From assembly GCF_014529705.1 (NCBI RefSeq), contig NZ_JAANIH010000019.1, positions 62,001 through 126,000 on the forward strand: a DNA stretch of 64,000 bases, given 5' to 3'. Source of the stretch: Bradyrhizobium campsiandrae (GTDB lineage Bacteria > Pseudomonadota > Alphaproteobacteria > Rhizobiales > Xanthobacteraceae). The notes under the pieces were generated by a model. That model was not told the DNA's origin and did no database searches. It saw nothing but the letters and a program-made list of their open reading frames with translations. Both the position numbers and the translations under genes were made by a program. Below are positions 1 to 8,985 of this stretch, one piece after another (the stretch's first letter is position 1; each line of letters opens with the position of its first letter).

Positions 1-642
1 GACGCCAGGACGCAGGCGATCCTGGTGCGTCAGGATTCGCCGATCAAGTCGGCTGCCGACCTCAAGGGCAAGCGCCTCGCCGGCACGCGCGGCGGCTGGG
101 GCCAGTTCCTGATCGACGCGACACTGGAGAAGGCGCAGATCAAGCTCGAGGACGCGACCTTCGCGCCGCTCGGCCCTGTCGATGCCAAGGTCGCGCTGGT
201 GGCGGGCTCGATCGACGCCTGGGCGGTGTGGGAGCCCTACGTGTCGTTCGCGACCTTGAAGGACAAGGCACGGGTGATTGCCGATGGCGAAGGCCTGACT
301 CCGACCATCACCTTCATCGTCGCCTCCGACAACGCCATCGCCACCAAGCGCGCAGCGGTGCAGGACCTGGTGCAACGGCTGAACAAGGCACGGCTGTGGT
401 CGCTGGATCACACTGCCGAATACGCAAGGAGCACGGCGGAATTGACAAGACTGCCGGAGGACGTGCTGCTGTCGGCCTACACCGCGCAGCGCACCAGCCC
501 GATTCCGATCGATGAAGACGTTGTGAAGGAAGTGCAGGCAGCATCCGACCGCTCGACGCGCTACGGCATCCTGCCGAAGACGTTCGACGTCAGCAAAGCC
601 GTCGACCGCAGCTTCACCGCCGCGGCCGCGGGATCAAACTAG
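1..642 (+). CDS. ABC transporter solute-binding protein, NMT1/SsuA type (5' end missing)
   Basis: The reading frame is open from base 1, so the N-terminus lies outside the window and about 213 codons remain. The visible part fits a periplasmic binding protein of the sulfonate/nitrate/taurine (SsuA/NMT1) family: a 'DLKGKRLAGTRGG' segment, then 'GSIDAWAVWEPY', where this family lines the ligand cleft, and a C-terminal 'ELTRLPEDVLLSAY' stretch. It would deliver an aliphatic sulfonate or similar ligand to a membrane permease and ATPase, presumably encoded to the left. The ligand cannot be read from sequence. Confidence 0.85.
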   Translation, partial: DARTQAILVRQDSPIKSAADLKGKRLAGTRGGWGQFLIDATLEKAQIKLEDATFAPLGPVDAKVALVAGSIDAWAVWEPYVSFATLKDKARVIADGEGLTPTITFIVASDNAIATKRAAVQDLVQRLNKARLWSLDHTAEYARSTAELTRLPEDVLLSAYTAQRTSPIPIDEDVVKEVQAASDRSTRYGILPKTFDVSKAVDRSFTAAAAGSN

Positions 643-658
643 CGCGGGGTGCGGCGGG

Positions 659-757
659 ATGCGCGCTCCTCGCCTCAAGGCCGGCCCGCTGCATCTCGCC
701 GCAATCGTGCTCGCGCACTTTGCCTGCATGAGCCTGATCGTTTGGCTGTCGCTCTAG
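659..757 (+). CDS. possible 32-aa single-span membrane peptide
   Basis: This short frame starts at an ATG 16 bases after the binding-protein stop, preceded by a weak GGCGGG ribosome-binding site. It encodes 32 residues with a basic N-terminus and one hydrophobic segment (LHLAAIVLAHFACMSLIVWL). It may be translated with the upstream ABC gene. No family is recognised and the frame could be chance. Confidence 0.25.
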   Translation: MRAPRLKAGPLHLAAIVLAHFACMSLIVWLSL

Positions 758-760
758 CGC

Positions 761-1180
761 TTACCAATAAGGGCGGTAGTAGTGACGGTAGTACGGCCGG
801 TAATAGCCGTAGCGATAGCCATAATACGGGCGATAGGGCCGATAATATCGCGGATAGGCCGGTCCGTAGCCATAGCCGTAATAGGCCGGCGCGTAACCAT
901 AGCCGTAGCTGGGATAGCCGTAACCGTAATACGGCCCGCCGCCGTAATAACCGTAAGGCGCGCCGGCGATCGCACTGCCGATGATGGCGCCGGCCGCAAA
1001 GCCGCCCAGCCCCCAACCCCATCCGCCGCCGCGCCAATGCACCTGCGTGACGTCATCGCCGGCCGCGGCCTTCATGGCCCCAACGTTGGTCGGCATCGGT
1101 GCCGCTGCTGCCTGCCCGATCTGGGCCGTCATGACGCCAACCGCCAACGAGCAGGCGATTGCCATTTTCCAGATACTCAT
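761..1180 (-). CDS. secreted Gly/Tyr-rich protein
   Basis: 139 residues. The ATG start is supported by GGGAG about 8 bases upstream; a much longer frame running through glgC is an antisense artefact. Residues 1-28 form a Sec signal peptide ending in an AAAAP-type cleavage region. The middle has a short glycine-rich hydrophobic segment (GGFAAGAIIGSAIAG). The C-terminal half is almost only Tyr, Gly, Pro and Arg in repeats such as YGYGY and YYRPYY. Such proteins are common in rhizobia and are assumed to be periplasmic or cell-surface. No enzymatic motif is seen. It is divergent from glgC. Confidence 0.8.
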   Translation of the reverse strand: MSIWKMAIACSLAVGVMTAQIGQAAAAPMPTNVGAMKAAAGDDVTQVHWRGGGWGWGLGGFAAGAIIGSAIAGAPYGYYGGGPYYGYGYPSYGYGYAPAYYGYGYGPAYPRYYRPYRPYYGYRYGYYRPYYRHYYRPYW

Positions 1181-1510
1181 CGTCTTACTCCCTGTCTGAC
1201 GTTTCGTTCGAAGGAGGATCGCATGCCATGATCTTGCATCCTTGCGCGAAGTCAAAGTCTCGAATTTCGCGTGCAGCGCACAAGGCGGCCACGCACGCCT
1301 CCAATATGACCGCCGGACGACGGCGCCGGAAGGGGCCGTGCATCCCGGCAAAGCGTTAAGCTTCCCACGCGTTCGCAACCAACAAGCACCTTCCCGATTA
1401 CCTATTCGTGCCGTTACTATCAGTTCCAATGACGCGCGGCCGGAAGGCACTTCGCGAAGGCCTTGGTTGACGCCAGAGCTTGGCTTGCGCCAGACGAGTG
1501 GGAGGAAGAC
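1181..1510. promoter_or_regulatory. intergenic region between the Gly/Tyr-rich gene and glgC
   Basis: About 330 bases separate two divergent starts and must hold both promoters. Open frames here are short and lack ribosome-binding sites. I see no convincing sigma70 or EcfG promoter and no obvious palindrome. The only clear signals are the two ribosome-binding sites at its edges. Confidence 0.4.
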
Positions 1511-2773
1511 ATGAGTGCCGCCGGAAATGAGCCGCTTGCCCGCCAGGCACTGGCATTCGTCCTGGCCGGCGGCCGCGGCAGCCGCCTGCTGGAATTGACC
1601 GACCGGCGCGCCAAGCCCGCGGTCTATTTCGGCGGCAAATCCCGCATCATCGATTTCGCGCTGTCGAACGCCGTAAACTCCGGCATCCGCCGCATCGCGG
1701 TCGCCACCCAGTACAAGGCGCACAGCCTGATCCGGCATCTCCAGATGGGCTGGAACTTCTTCCGCCCCGAGCGCAACGAGAGCTTCGACATCCTGCCCGC
1801 AAGCCAGCGCGTCTCGGAGAGCATGTGGTATGTTGGCACGGCGGATGCCATCTACCAGAACATCGACATCATCGAGTCGCACAATGCCCGTTTCATCGTG
1901 GTGCTCGCCGGCGACCACATCTACAAGATGGACTACGAGGTGATGTTGCGCCAGCACGTCGACAGCGGCGCCGACGTCACCGTCGGCTGCCTCGAAATGC
2001 CGCGGGCAGAATCGTCGGGATTCGGCATCATGCATGTCGACGAGAACGGCTGGATCCAGCAGTTCCTCGAGAAGCCCAAGGATCCCCCGCCGATGCCGGG
2101 CAAGCCGGACGTCTCGCTCGCCAGCATGGGCATCTACGTGTTCGATACGAAATTCCTGTTCGACCAGCTCAAGCGCGACGCAGAGGATACGAACTCCAAC
2201 CACGATTTCGGCAAGGACATCATCCCCTATATCGTCAAGAACGGCCGCGCCATCGCGCATCAATTCTCGACCTCGTGCGTACGCTCGGGCAACGATCCCC
2301 GCGCCTACTGGCGCGATGCCGGCACGGTCGATGCCTATTGGGCGGCCAATATCGACCTCACCGACGTGGTGCCGGAGCTCGATCTGTTCGACCGCGCCTG
2401 GCCGATCTGGTCCTATGCGGAGATCACGCCGCCGGCAAAGTTCGTCCATGACGAGGAGAGCCGGCGCGGCCAGGCGGTGAGCTCGCTGGTCTCGGGCGGC
2501 TGCATCATCTCCGGCGCCTCGCTGCGTCGTTCGCTGCTGTTCACCGGCGTGCGCATCAACTCCTATGCCAATGTCGAGAACGCCGTGATCATGCCCTACG
2601 TGAATGTCGGGCGCGGTGCGCGCTTGAAGAATGTCGTGATCGACCGCGGCGTCGAGATCCCCGAAGGCCTCGTCGTCGGCGAGGATCCGGAATTCGACGC
2701 CAAGCGTTTCCGCACCACCGAGCAGGGCATCACGCTGATCACCCAACCGATGCTCGACAGGCTCAATACATGA
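1511..2773 (+). CDS. glgC: glucose-1-phosphate adenylyltransferase
   Basis: ADP-glucose pyrophosphorylase makes ADP-glucose from glucose-1-phosphate and ATP, the committed step of bacterial glycogen synthesis. The ATG at 1511 follows GGAGGAAG and gives 420 residues, the usual GlgC length; an in-frame start 48 bases earlier lacks such a site. The nucleotidyltransferase signature (LAGGRGSRL) is at residues 18-26, followed by RRAKPAVYFGG and the IIDFALSN motif. A later AGDHIYKMDY segment binds the sugar phosphate, and the C-terminal third is the left-handed beta-helix. Its stop overlaps the glgA start by four bases, so the genes are translationally coupled. Confidence 0.98.
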   Translation: MSAAGNEPLARQALAFVLAGGRGSRLLELTDRRAKPAVYFGGKSRIIDFALSNAVNSGIRRIAVATQYKAHSLIRHLQMGWNFFRPERNESFDILPASQRVSESMWYVGTADAIYQNIDIIESHNARFIVVLAGDHIYKMDYEVMLRQHVDSGADVTVGCLEMPRAESSGFGIMHVDENGWIQQFLEKPKDPPPMPGKPDVSLASMGIYVFDTKFLFDQLKRDAEDTNSNHDFGKDIIPYIVKNGRAIAHQFSTSCVRSGNDPRAYWRDAGTVDAYWAANIDLTDVVPELDLFDRAWPIWSYAEITPPAKFVHDEESRRGQAVSSLVSGGCIISGASLRRSLLFTGVRINSYANVENAVIMPYVNVGRGARLKNVVIDRGVEIPEGLVVGEDPEFDAKRFRTTEQGITLITQPMLDRLNT

Positions 2774-4221
2774 CGCCTGTTCGCGTCCTCGCGGTCGCCT
2801 CTGAAGTCTATCCCATCGTCAAGACCGGCGGCCTCGCCGATGTCGCCGGCGCGCTGCCGATTGCGCTCAAGGCGCATGGCGTCGAGATGCGCACCTTGAT
2901 GCCGGCTTATCCGGACGTGATGCGGCTGCTGTCGGGGACCGAGGAAATCCGGCGCTGGCCTGATTATTTCGGCGGGCCTGGACGCCTCCTCGCCGGTTCA
3001 CGCGACGGGCTCGACCTGTTCGTGCTCGACGTGCCGCATCTCTATGCGCGGCCCGGCAATCCCTACGTCACCGCAGAAGGTGTCGACTGGCCTGATAATG
3101 GCGTGCGTTTCGCGGCGCTGGCGCGCGTGGCGGCCGATATCGGCCGCGGTCTCGTTCCGGCCTTCGTGCCTGACGTGGTGCATGCCCATGACTGGCAGGC
3201 CGGGCTCGCGCCGGCCTATCTGCACTACGACGGCGGACCGCGCCCCGGCACGGTGATGACCATTCACAACATGGCCTATCAGGGCAAGTTCGACCGCGCG
3301 CTGGCGGACGCGATCGGCCTGCCTCGCGACGCCACGTTCGACGTTCACGGCCTCGAATATTTCGGGGGCATCAGCTTCCTGAAAGCCGGCCTGCAGCTCG
3401 CCGATCGCATCACCACGGTATCGCCGACCTACGCACGTGAAATCCAAAGCGATGAAGGCGGCATGGGGCTCGGCGGCCTCTTGCGCGCGCGCGCCAGCGT
3501 GCTGAGCGGCATCCTCAACGGCATCGACATCGAGGTGTGGAATCCGCAGACCGATCCGCACATCGCCTATCGTTTCGGCCCCGAAGACCTGGTTTTCCGG
3601 GCTGCGAACAAGGCGGTGCTGCAACAGCAGTTCAATCTGGATTCCTCCGACGAAGCGCCATTGCTCGGCGTCATCAGCCGGCTGTCCTGGCAGAAGGGGC
3701 TCGACCTTCTGCTCGAGGCGATCCCGACGATCCTGGACCAGGGCATGCAGCTTGCGCTGCTCGGCAGCGGCGACCGCGATCTCCAGGATCGCTACCAGGC
3801 CGCGGCGCGCGCCAATCCGGGCCGGATCGGTGTCATGATCGGCTATGACGAAATCCTGGCCCATCTGATCCAGGCCGGCTCCGACGCGCTGGTCGTGCCC
3901 TCCAGGTTCGAGCCGTGCGGGCTGACCCAGCTCTGCGCGCTGCGCTATGGCGCAATCCCCATCGTCTCCCGCGTCGGTGGCCTCGAGGACACCATCATCG
4001 ATGGCAGCGAGACGGGACGTGACGCCACCGGCTTCAAATTCGCACCCGTGACCGCGGACGCCCTCGCCGGCAGCTTGCGCCGGGCGAACGCCGCCTTCCA
4101 TGACAAGCCGACCTGGCGGCGGCTGCAAAGAAGCGGCCTTGCCACCGACGTGTCCTGGCGCCATCGCGCCGGCGAATACGCCGCGCTGTATCGCGACCTG
4201 ATCGCCTCCCGCCGCGCGTAA
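2770..4221 (+). CDS. glgA: glycogen synthase (ADP-glucose type)
   Basis: GlgA adds glucose from ADP-glucose to the growing alpha-1,4 glucan in the cytoplasm. At 483 residues it has family length. The ADP-glucose-binding KTGGL motif is at residues 18-22, HAHDWQAGL lies in the N-terminal GT-B domain, and VISRLSWQKGLD and PSRFEPCGLTQL mark the GT5 C-terminal domain. It overlaps glgC by ATGA. No branching enzyme, debranching enzyme or phosphorylase lies downstream here, so the rest of the pathway must be elsewhere. Confidence 0.98.
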   Translation: MTPVRVLAVASEVYPIVKTGGLADVAGALPIALKAHGVEMRTLMPAYPDVMRLLSGTEEIRRWPDYFGGPGRLLAGSRDGLDLFVLDVPHLYARPGNPYVTAEGVDWPDNGVRFAALARVAADIGRGLVPAFVPDVVHAHDWQAGLAPAYLHYDGGPRPGTVMTIHNMAYQGKFDRALADAIGLPRDATFDVHGLEYFGGISFLKAGLQLADRITTVSPTYAREIQSDEGGMGLGGLLRARASVLSGILNGIDIEVWNPQTDPHIAYRFGPEDLVFRAANKAVLQQQFNLDSSDEAPLLGVISRLSWQKGLDLLLEAIPTILDQGMQLALLGSGDRDLQDRYQAAARANPGRIGVMIGYDEILAHLIQAGSDALVVPSRFEPCGLTQLCALRYGAIPIVSRVGGLEDTIIDGSETGRDATGFKFAPVTADALAGSLRRANAAFHDKPTWRRLQRSGLATDVSWRHRAGEYAALYRDLIASRRA

Positions 4222-4258
4222 AACATGACCGCATTCGAATCCATGTTATAGAGGGGCC

Positions 4259-4519
4259 ATGGACCCCTTCGTGATCAAGCTGATCGGCTTTGCCGCCGCC
4301 ACCTGCACCACCGTCGCCTACGCACCGCAAGCCATCAAGGTCTGGAAGACGCGCTCCACCGGCGACATCTCGCTCGGCATGTTCCTGGTCATGGTGCTGG
4401 GCCTCGCGCTCTGGCTGATCTACGGCCTGCTCTCGGGCGACGGCCCGCTGATCGCCTCGAACGCCGTTACCATGCTGCTCGCCGGCGGCATTTTGGTGAT
4501 GAAGCTGAAATACGGGTGA
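4259..4519 (+). CDS. SemiSWEET sugar transporter (PQ-loop/MtN3 family)
   Basis: 86 residues forming one three-helix MtN3 unit, the usual bacterial SemiSWEET size; these act as homodimers for passive sugar transport. The PQ-loop signature is Y21-A-P-Q24, followed by W29 and the 'STGDISLGMF' linker typical of the family. It lies 37 bases after glgA on the same strand, so co-transcription with the glycogen genes is plausible. A Bradyrhizobium SemiSWEET was among the first characterised and moved sucrose; the substrate here is inferred only from that. Confidence 0.93.
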   Translation: MDPFVIKLIGFAAATCTTVAYAPQAIKVWKTRSTGDISLGMFLVMVLGLALWLIYGLLSGDGPLIASNAVTMLLAGGILVMKLKYG

Positions 4520-4527
4520 GGCTTGCT

Positions 4528-4612
4528 CGGTGCGTGGGCCGAAAGCGGGCGTCGCCGAGGTGACCATGGCCTGTCCGTTTTGGGGCCCACAAGCAGGCGT
4601 CGGCAACACCAT
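4528..4612. repeat. imperfect direct and inverted repeat between convergent genes
   Basis: Two related stretches about 45 bases apart both read GGGCC, then AGC-GGCGTCG, then CCAT. GTGGGCC near 4535 is also complementary to GGCCCAC near 4580, so the block can fold. It lies between the SemiSWEET gene and the oppositely oriented binding-protein gene and marks the left edge of an AT-richer segment. It may act as a terminator; there is no strong T-run. Confidence 0.4.
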
Positions 4613-4615
4613 CAC

Positions 4616-5608
4616 TCATTCGAGTTTCAATTGTATCGACCTTATCAGCGGGGAAAGGCGCTCGACTTCCTCGTGTACTATATGCTGAGCCTTATCCGGG
4701 CTCGAGTCGCTATCAGGCTCCAGGACCTCTGCTCGATATTTTTCGAGCAACGACGCGTTTGACATGATCTCATGTGTCGCTTGCGCTAGTTGGCTGATGA
4801 TCGGCTCGGGTGTTGCCCTCGGGGCAAACAAACTGAACCACCCATCAAATTTGAGATGAGGCATTCCGCTCTCGATGGCGGTCGGAATATTGGGTGCGCC
4901 GGCCATGCGGCGTTCGTTGGTCACCGCCAGTATCCTGAGCTTGCCGCTTTCATGAAGTTGAAGCAATTGGCCGGTCATGACCGCAACGATCATGGGAAGC
5001 TGACCGCCCAGCAAGTCATTGATGGCGGGCGCTGCACCTCGGTAAGGCACGTGAACAATGTCGGGAAGTTCAGCTTGCGATTTGAACATCTCGCCAGCAA
5101 GTTGATTGGTCGTGCCGATCCCGGCCGAGCCGTATGAGAGTTTGCCCGGATTAGCCTTGCCATAAGCGACCAGCTGCGACAGATCTTTGACCGGAAGCGA
5201 AGGGTGAACCGCGAAGGCCAGGCCATTAGAGACGAGCCGATAGATTGCCCGAAAGTCTCGCGCACTTTCGTAGCTTGGTCGCTGGGAAGCGAGCGGTATG
5301 ACGACTTGATTTCCGGCATTGCCGAGCAAAAGCGTGTAGCCATCGGCAGGCGCATGAGCAACCGAGGCACAGCCGACAGCCCCTCCCGCGCCGGCTATGT
5401 TCTCTACGACGACGGGTCCAAACGAGGAGCTCATCTTGTCTGCCCAAGGTCTGGCGATGACGTCATTTGAACCGCCCGCGGCGAACGGCACCACCAAGCG
5501 GATGGGCCTCGTCGGAAACGCGTCGGCTTTCACGCCTGAAGAAATTAGCGTGAGTGTGCTCAAGCTGCCGGCACCGAATAGAATCTCGCGACGAGATGGC
5601 AACATCAT
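4616..5608 (-). CDS. tripartite tricarboxylate transporter binding protein (Bug/TctC family), orphan
   Basis: 330 residues. The N-terminus has an SRREIL motif before a hydrophobic stretch, resembling a Tat signal. The mature part opens with the Bug signature 'FPTRPIRLVVPFAAGGSNDVIAR' region and carries 'VVVENIAGAGGAVG' and 'VPYRGAAPAINDLLGGQ', which line the carboxylate pocket. It should be a periplasmic receptor for an organic acid. No TctA/TctB permease is adjacent, as is usual for the many orphan Bug genes. The gene is noticeably less GC-rich than glgCA beside it. Confidence 0.92.
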   Translation of the reverse strand: MMLPSRREILFGAGSLSTLTLISSGVKADAFPTRPIRLVVPFAAGGSNDVIARPWADKMSSSFGPVVVENIAGAGGAVGCASVAHAPADGYTLLLGNAGNQVVIPLASQRPSYESARDFRAIYRLVSNGLAFAVHPSLPVKDLSQLVAYGKANPGKLSYGSAGIGTTNQLAGEMFKSQAELPDIVHVPYRGAAPAINDLLGGQLPMIVAVMTGQLLQLHESGKLRILAVTNERRMAGAPNIPTAIESGMPHLKFDGWFSLFAPRATPEPIISQLAQATHEIMSNASLLEKYRAEVLEPDSDSSPDKAQHIVHEEVERLSPLIRSIQLKLE

Positions 5609-5968
5609 TGCTACCCTCAGTGGCGTTCGAGAAAAACAGAATGCTTTGCGAAGCTTGACTGTGCGCCGTCGGATATTTCTGGTGCCAGCATCGCATGTCT
5701 ATCCAGGAATTCCCGCCGGCCAACATCTCAACCTGGTCACGCAGGCCGCGGGGCCCCAGCCGCTGCTCGCGCACCGGCACTGAAGCGCGCGCATCATAAC
5801 ACAGCAGTCGTGACCATAAGATCACCCGTCGGGGTGATGCATCTCGCACTCCTTCGCGTAGTCTCGGGCATGCGTCTAGGAATGCACGGCCTTCGAAGTG
5901 CCGGCGGTGCTGACGCTCCGTTGCGCCCAGGCCAATGCGGCGCCCGCAACGCCAAACGAGAAGCTCCT
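5609..5968. promoter_or_regulatory. intergenic region between the Bug gene and a small membrane protein gene
   Basis: About 360 bases between divergent genes. Open frames cross it but have no ribosome-binding sites or recognisable motifs. Some could be the remains of a longer N-terminus for the downstream membrane protein. I see no clear palindrome or promoter. Confidence 0.3.
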
Positions 5969-6202
5969 ATGAAGTGGATCGATTTAGATGGGTATATTGC
6001 GGCGTCGCTTGTCTTCATGACATTCTACATGAAGGATATGGTTCCGCTGCGGGTTGCGGCTCTCTGCAGCAACGTCGCGTTTCTGATCTACTCGGGCGCA
6101 TTGCACCTGGCTCCTATATTCATCCTCCACAGCGCATTGATCCCGATTAACGCGTGCAGACTGCTCTACGCTTGGCGTGAACAGCAGGCTCGACAACGCT
6201 GA
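5969..6202 (+). CDS. small three-span membrane protein, like the N-terminus of membrane-bound cyclic-nucleotide-binding proteins
   Basis: 77 residues with three hydrophobic segments separated by 'MKDMVPLRVAALCSNVAFL' and 'LHSALIPINACRLLYAW'. From memory, the MVPLR-A--SN-xFL-Y and LH--L-P-N--RL pattern matches the membrane part of alphaproteobacterial proteins that also carry a cyclic-nucleotide-binding (Popeye/CRP-like) domain. Here the frame stops right after the membrane part. It is either a stand-alone membrane unit or a truncated gene. The ATG at 5969 has only a weak upstream purine stretch. Confidence 0.55.
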   Translation: MKWIDLDGYIAASLVFMTFYMKDMVPLRVAALCSNVAFLIYSGALHLAPIFILHSALIPINACRLLYAWREQQARQR

Positions 6203-6312
6203 ACTCGTCGTAAAGCCAGCTCTGACCGGGCCCCCGGCAAATTTGCACTCGACGGGTTCTGCGACAAGCGGCAAGATCAACACCCCCGGGTTTCCTGGAG
6301 GTTGTCCGAGCA

Positions 6313-7296
6313 ATGTCCGCTCTCGGCTTGTCAAACTCTCCACTTCATATCGTCGTCTGCATATATCCGGACGTCATGGCGATGGATGTTTGTGGACCGA
6401 TGGAAGCGTTTGCGATGGCAAATTCTCTTGCCGGCGGCGCCCTCTACCATCTTTCAACCGCTGCAGTGACGATGGATCCAATCAAGACTTCCGCCGGATT
6501 TTGCATCCTGCCCAACCGCGTTTTGACGGAGCTGGAGGATCTCCCGATCGACACTCTGCTGGTCGCAGGCGGATATGGTCACGTCACTGCGTCGCGTGAC
6601 AAGATGATGACGAATTGGTTGCGCGAAACGGCTCCTCGTGCGCGCCGGCATGGCTCTATTTGCACGGGTGCTTTTCTGCTCGCCGCTTCGAACCTGCTCG
6701 ACGGCAAGCGTGCGACGACCCATTGGGCGCTTGCGTCGACATTCGCGCGGGAGTACCCGTCCACCACACTCGACATCGACAGCATCTTTGTACGCGACGG
6801 TCAGACCTACACGTCGGCCGGGATTTCGGCCGGAATCGATCTTGCCCTGGCGCTGATCGAGGAGGATCACGGACGCACCTTCGCGCTACGCGTAGCTCGC
6901 AGCCTCGTCGTGTTTCTCAAGCGCCCCGGAGGGCAATCGCAATTCAGCGCGCATCTCCAGGCGCAATTCAGCTCAATTCCTGCAGTTCGGATGGCCCAGG
7001 AATGGGCCTTGGCCCATCTTTCCGAGGATCTCAGCGCAAGAGCTCTTGCTGCTCGAGTCGGAATGAGCGAACGCAACTTCAGGCGACTGTTTGTCGCTGA
7101 GCTTCAAGAGACGCCACGTGAATATGTGGAACGAATTCGGCTCGACGAGGCGCGACGTCAAATCGAGGATACCAGTGTTTCCGCCCAAACGGTCGCCAAG
7201 CGTTGTGGCTTCGGCACGATGAACAATCTACGACGAGCATTCATTCGCCGATTTGGCGTGACACCTCAGTGGTATCGGACGCACTTCCAAGCATGA
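6313..7296 (+). CDS. GlxA-family transcriptional regulator (DJ-1/PfpI plus AraC HTH)
   Basis: 327 residues. Residues about 10-190 are a DJ-1/PfpI domain with the nucleophile-elbow Cys117 in 'GSICTGAFLLA' and the following 'KRATTHWA' segment. Residues about 225-325 are an AraC DNA-binding domain with two helix-turn-helices (LAARVGMSERNFRRLF and the FGTMNNLRRAFIRRFG region). Regulators of this class often control amine, amino-acid or dehydrogenase genes, but no target is evident here. The next gene on the same strand starts 183 bases later and may be independent. Confidence 0.95.
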   Translation: MSALGLSNSPLHIVVCIYPDVMAMDVCGPMEAFAMANSLAGGALYHLSTAAVTMDPIKTSAGFCILPNRVLTELEDLPIDTLLVAGGYGHVTASRDKMMTNWLRETAPRARRHGSICTGAFLLAASNLLDGKRATTHWALASTFAREYPSTTLDIDSIFVRDGQTYTSAGISAGIDLALALIEEDHGRTFALRVARSLVVFLKRPGGQSQFSAHLQAQFSSIPAVRMAQEWALAHLSEDLSARALAARVGMSERNFRRLFVAELQETPREYVERIRLDEARRQIEDTSVSAQTVAKRCGFGTMNNLRRAFIRRFGVTPQWYRTHFQA

Positions 7297-7479
7297 CACG
7301 GCTCAGGACCCCATTGAGCGATTTTTGTGCAAGCCTTGGCCGGGATTTTTCGGACTTTGGCCAAAATTGCTCCCATGACACGCTCGTCAGCCGCTGCGTT
7401 TTGTTGTTTAATATCTCTACCGTAAGTCGAGTTTGGCCGGAGCGAAGGTCAATTGCTCGGTTGTGCGCCGAGGCGCGAA

Positions 7480-8985
7480 ATGGTCGATTGGCAAACGACT
7501 TGTGCCCGCAGTGGCAAGATAGGCGCGATGCTCAGTCAGTTCGATTGGTCGGCCACACCGCTTGGCCGTCCAGCAGACTGGGCTGATTCCTTTCGCGACA
7601 CACTTGGGTTCATCCTGAAGATCAATCACCCGATGCTGATCTGGTGGGGCGCCGACTTCGTACAATTCTACAATAATGCGTTCGACCGAATGGCCGAGCC
7701 CTTCCTTCGCGACGTCGGGTTCGGAGTGCCGGCCGGTCGTCTTTGGCGCGGCTTTTGCGAGGTGATCGATGCTGACATGCGCTGGGTCATGTCCGGGAAG
7801 GGGAGCGTCCAAAGAGACCGCCAATTCGTGAGGACCAAGGTTGACGACCGGGAAGTGGAGCGCTGCTGGAGCTACACCTTGAGTCCGGTTGAGGACGAGA
7901 ACGGAATCTGCGGTGTTCTGCTCGTCTGCCGGGACGATACGAGCGATCACGTTGCGACCCTGGCGCTCAAATCCCGGGATACTGAGTTGGCAAGAATCCA
8001 ATACGTCGGGAAGTATGGAAGCCTGGAGGTCGATCTGACGTCAGGCTTTCGCAATGAGCGTTCTCCGGAATATCTCGCGATCCATGGCTTGCCGCCCGCA
8101 GAGCGATACGAGACGCACGAGAACTGGGTGCGCCGCATTCACGAAAACGACCGCCATAGGACCGAGCATACGTTCATCAAAGCCGTCCAGGGTGACAGCA
8201 AGGGTTATTCGATTCAGTATCGTATCGTGCGCCCCTCGGACGGAAAGATCAGGTGGATTTTTGCAAATACTCAGATTGAGCGGGACAATTCGGGGCGAGC
8301 GATGCGGCTGATCGGCGTGCACTCGGACATCACCGATCACGTCAGTCATCAAACAGTCGAACAGGCCAGGCTTGCCGAAACACTCGATCTGTTGCGCTGT
8401 GCGGTCATTCTGACTGACGCTCGCGGTCATCTTATTCGCTTGAACCGCGCTGCCGAGGACTTGCTCGACAGGAAATCCGCAGTTCGTGTCCGTCATAACA
8501 TCGTTAGGGCAAGTTGTTCGACGGCGGACCGTGCGCTTGGTGCCGCGCTGAGGCTGGCAGCGGAAGCAGGCGCTTCGGCCCAAAGCTTACTCGTGAAGCT
8601 CTCCCATGACGAAGATTTGCCCATGTTTGCTCACATATTGCCGATTGGAGGAGTTTGCAGTGAGAGCTTGCCGGAGGCATCCGCGGTCCTCGCGATTTTC
8701 ATACAGGAATCGGACCTCATTCGCGACGCTGTCGGCCTGCTGGCGAGCGCATATCGATTGAGCCCAGCGGAAGCGCGGCTGCTGTCGAACATCCTCGGCG
8801 GCCGCAACCTGCCCGAGGCAGCAACAGAGCTAAGAGTATCTACGGACACTGTTAAGACCCAGTTGAAGGCCATTTTTCGGAAGACGGGCGTCAATCGCCA
8901 ATCGGAGCTGATAATGCTCGCCTCGCGACTCTCAGCTCCGGTTCTGGGAGAACGAATATCACCGGGAACGTTTATGGGCGGTTGA
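7480..8985 (+). CDS. PAS-domain protein with C-terminal LuxR-type HTH
   Basis: 501 residues from the ATG at 7480; an upstream in-frame TTG at 7453 is possible but less likely. The N-terminus (DWSATPLGRPADWADS, then MLIWWGADFVQFYNNAF) is the module often found at the front of sensor histidine kinases. A PAS_3-like domain follows (about residues 170-285, with 'YRIVRPSDGKIRWI'), then a second PAS-like region. Residues about 425-490 are a LuxR/GerE helix-turn-helix (LSPAEARLLSNIL, ELRVSTDTVKTQLKAIFRKTG). There is no kinase or receiver domain, so it is probably a one-component sensor-regulator. The ligand is unknown. Confidence 0.88.
   Translation: MVDWQTTCARSGKIGAMLSQFDWSATPLGRPADWADSFRDTLGFILKINHPMLIWWGADFVQFYNNAFDRMAEPFLRDVGFGVPAGRLWRGFCEVIDADMRWVMSGKGSVQRDRQFVRTKVDDREVERCWSYTLSPVEDENGICGVLLVCRDDTSDHVATLALKSRDTELARIQYVGKYGSLEVDLTSGFRNERSPEYLAIHGLPPAERYETHENWVRRIHENDRHRTEHTFIKAVQGDSKGYSIQYRIVRPSDGKIRWIFANTQIERDNSGRAMRLIGVHSDITDHVSHQTVEQARLAETLDLLRCAVILTDARGHLIRLNRAAEDLLDRKSAVRVRHNIVRASCSTADRALGAALRLAAEAGASAQSLLVKLSHDEDLPMFAHILPIGGVCSESLPEASAVLAIFIQESDLIRDAVGLLASAYRLSPAEARLLSNILGGRNLPEAATELRVSTDTVKTQLKAIFRKTGVNRQSELIMLASRLSAPVLGERISPGTFMGG

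Noticed and set aside
761..2746. 661-codon reverse frame through glgC
   Set aside because: Only its last 139 codons, after a good ribosome-binding site, look like a protein; the rest is antisense of glgC, as is typical of GC-rich genes.
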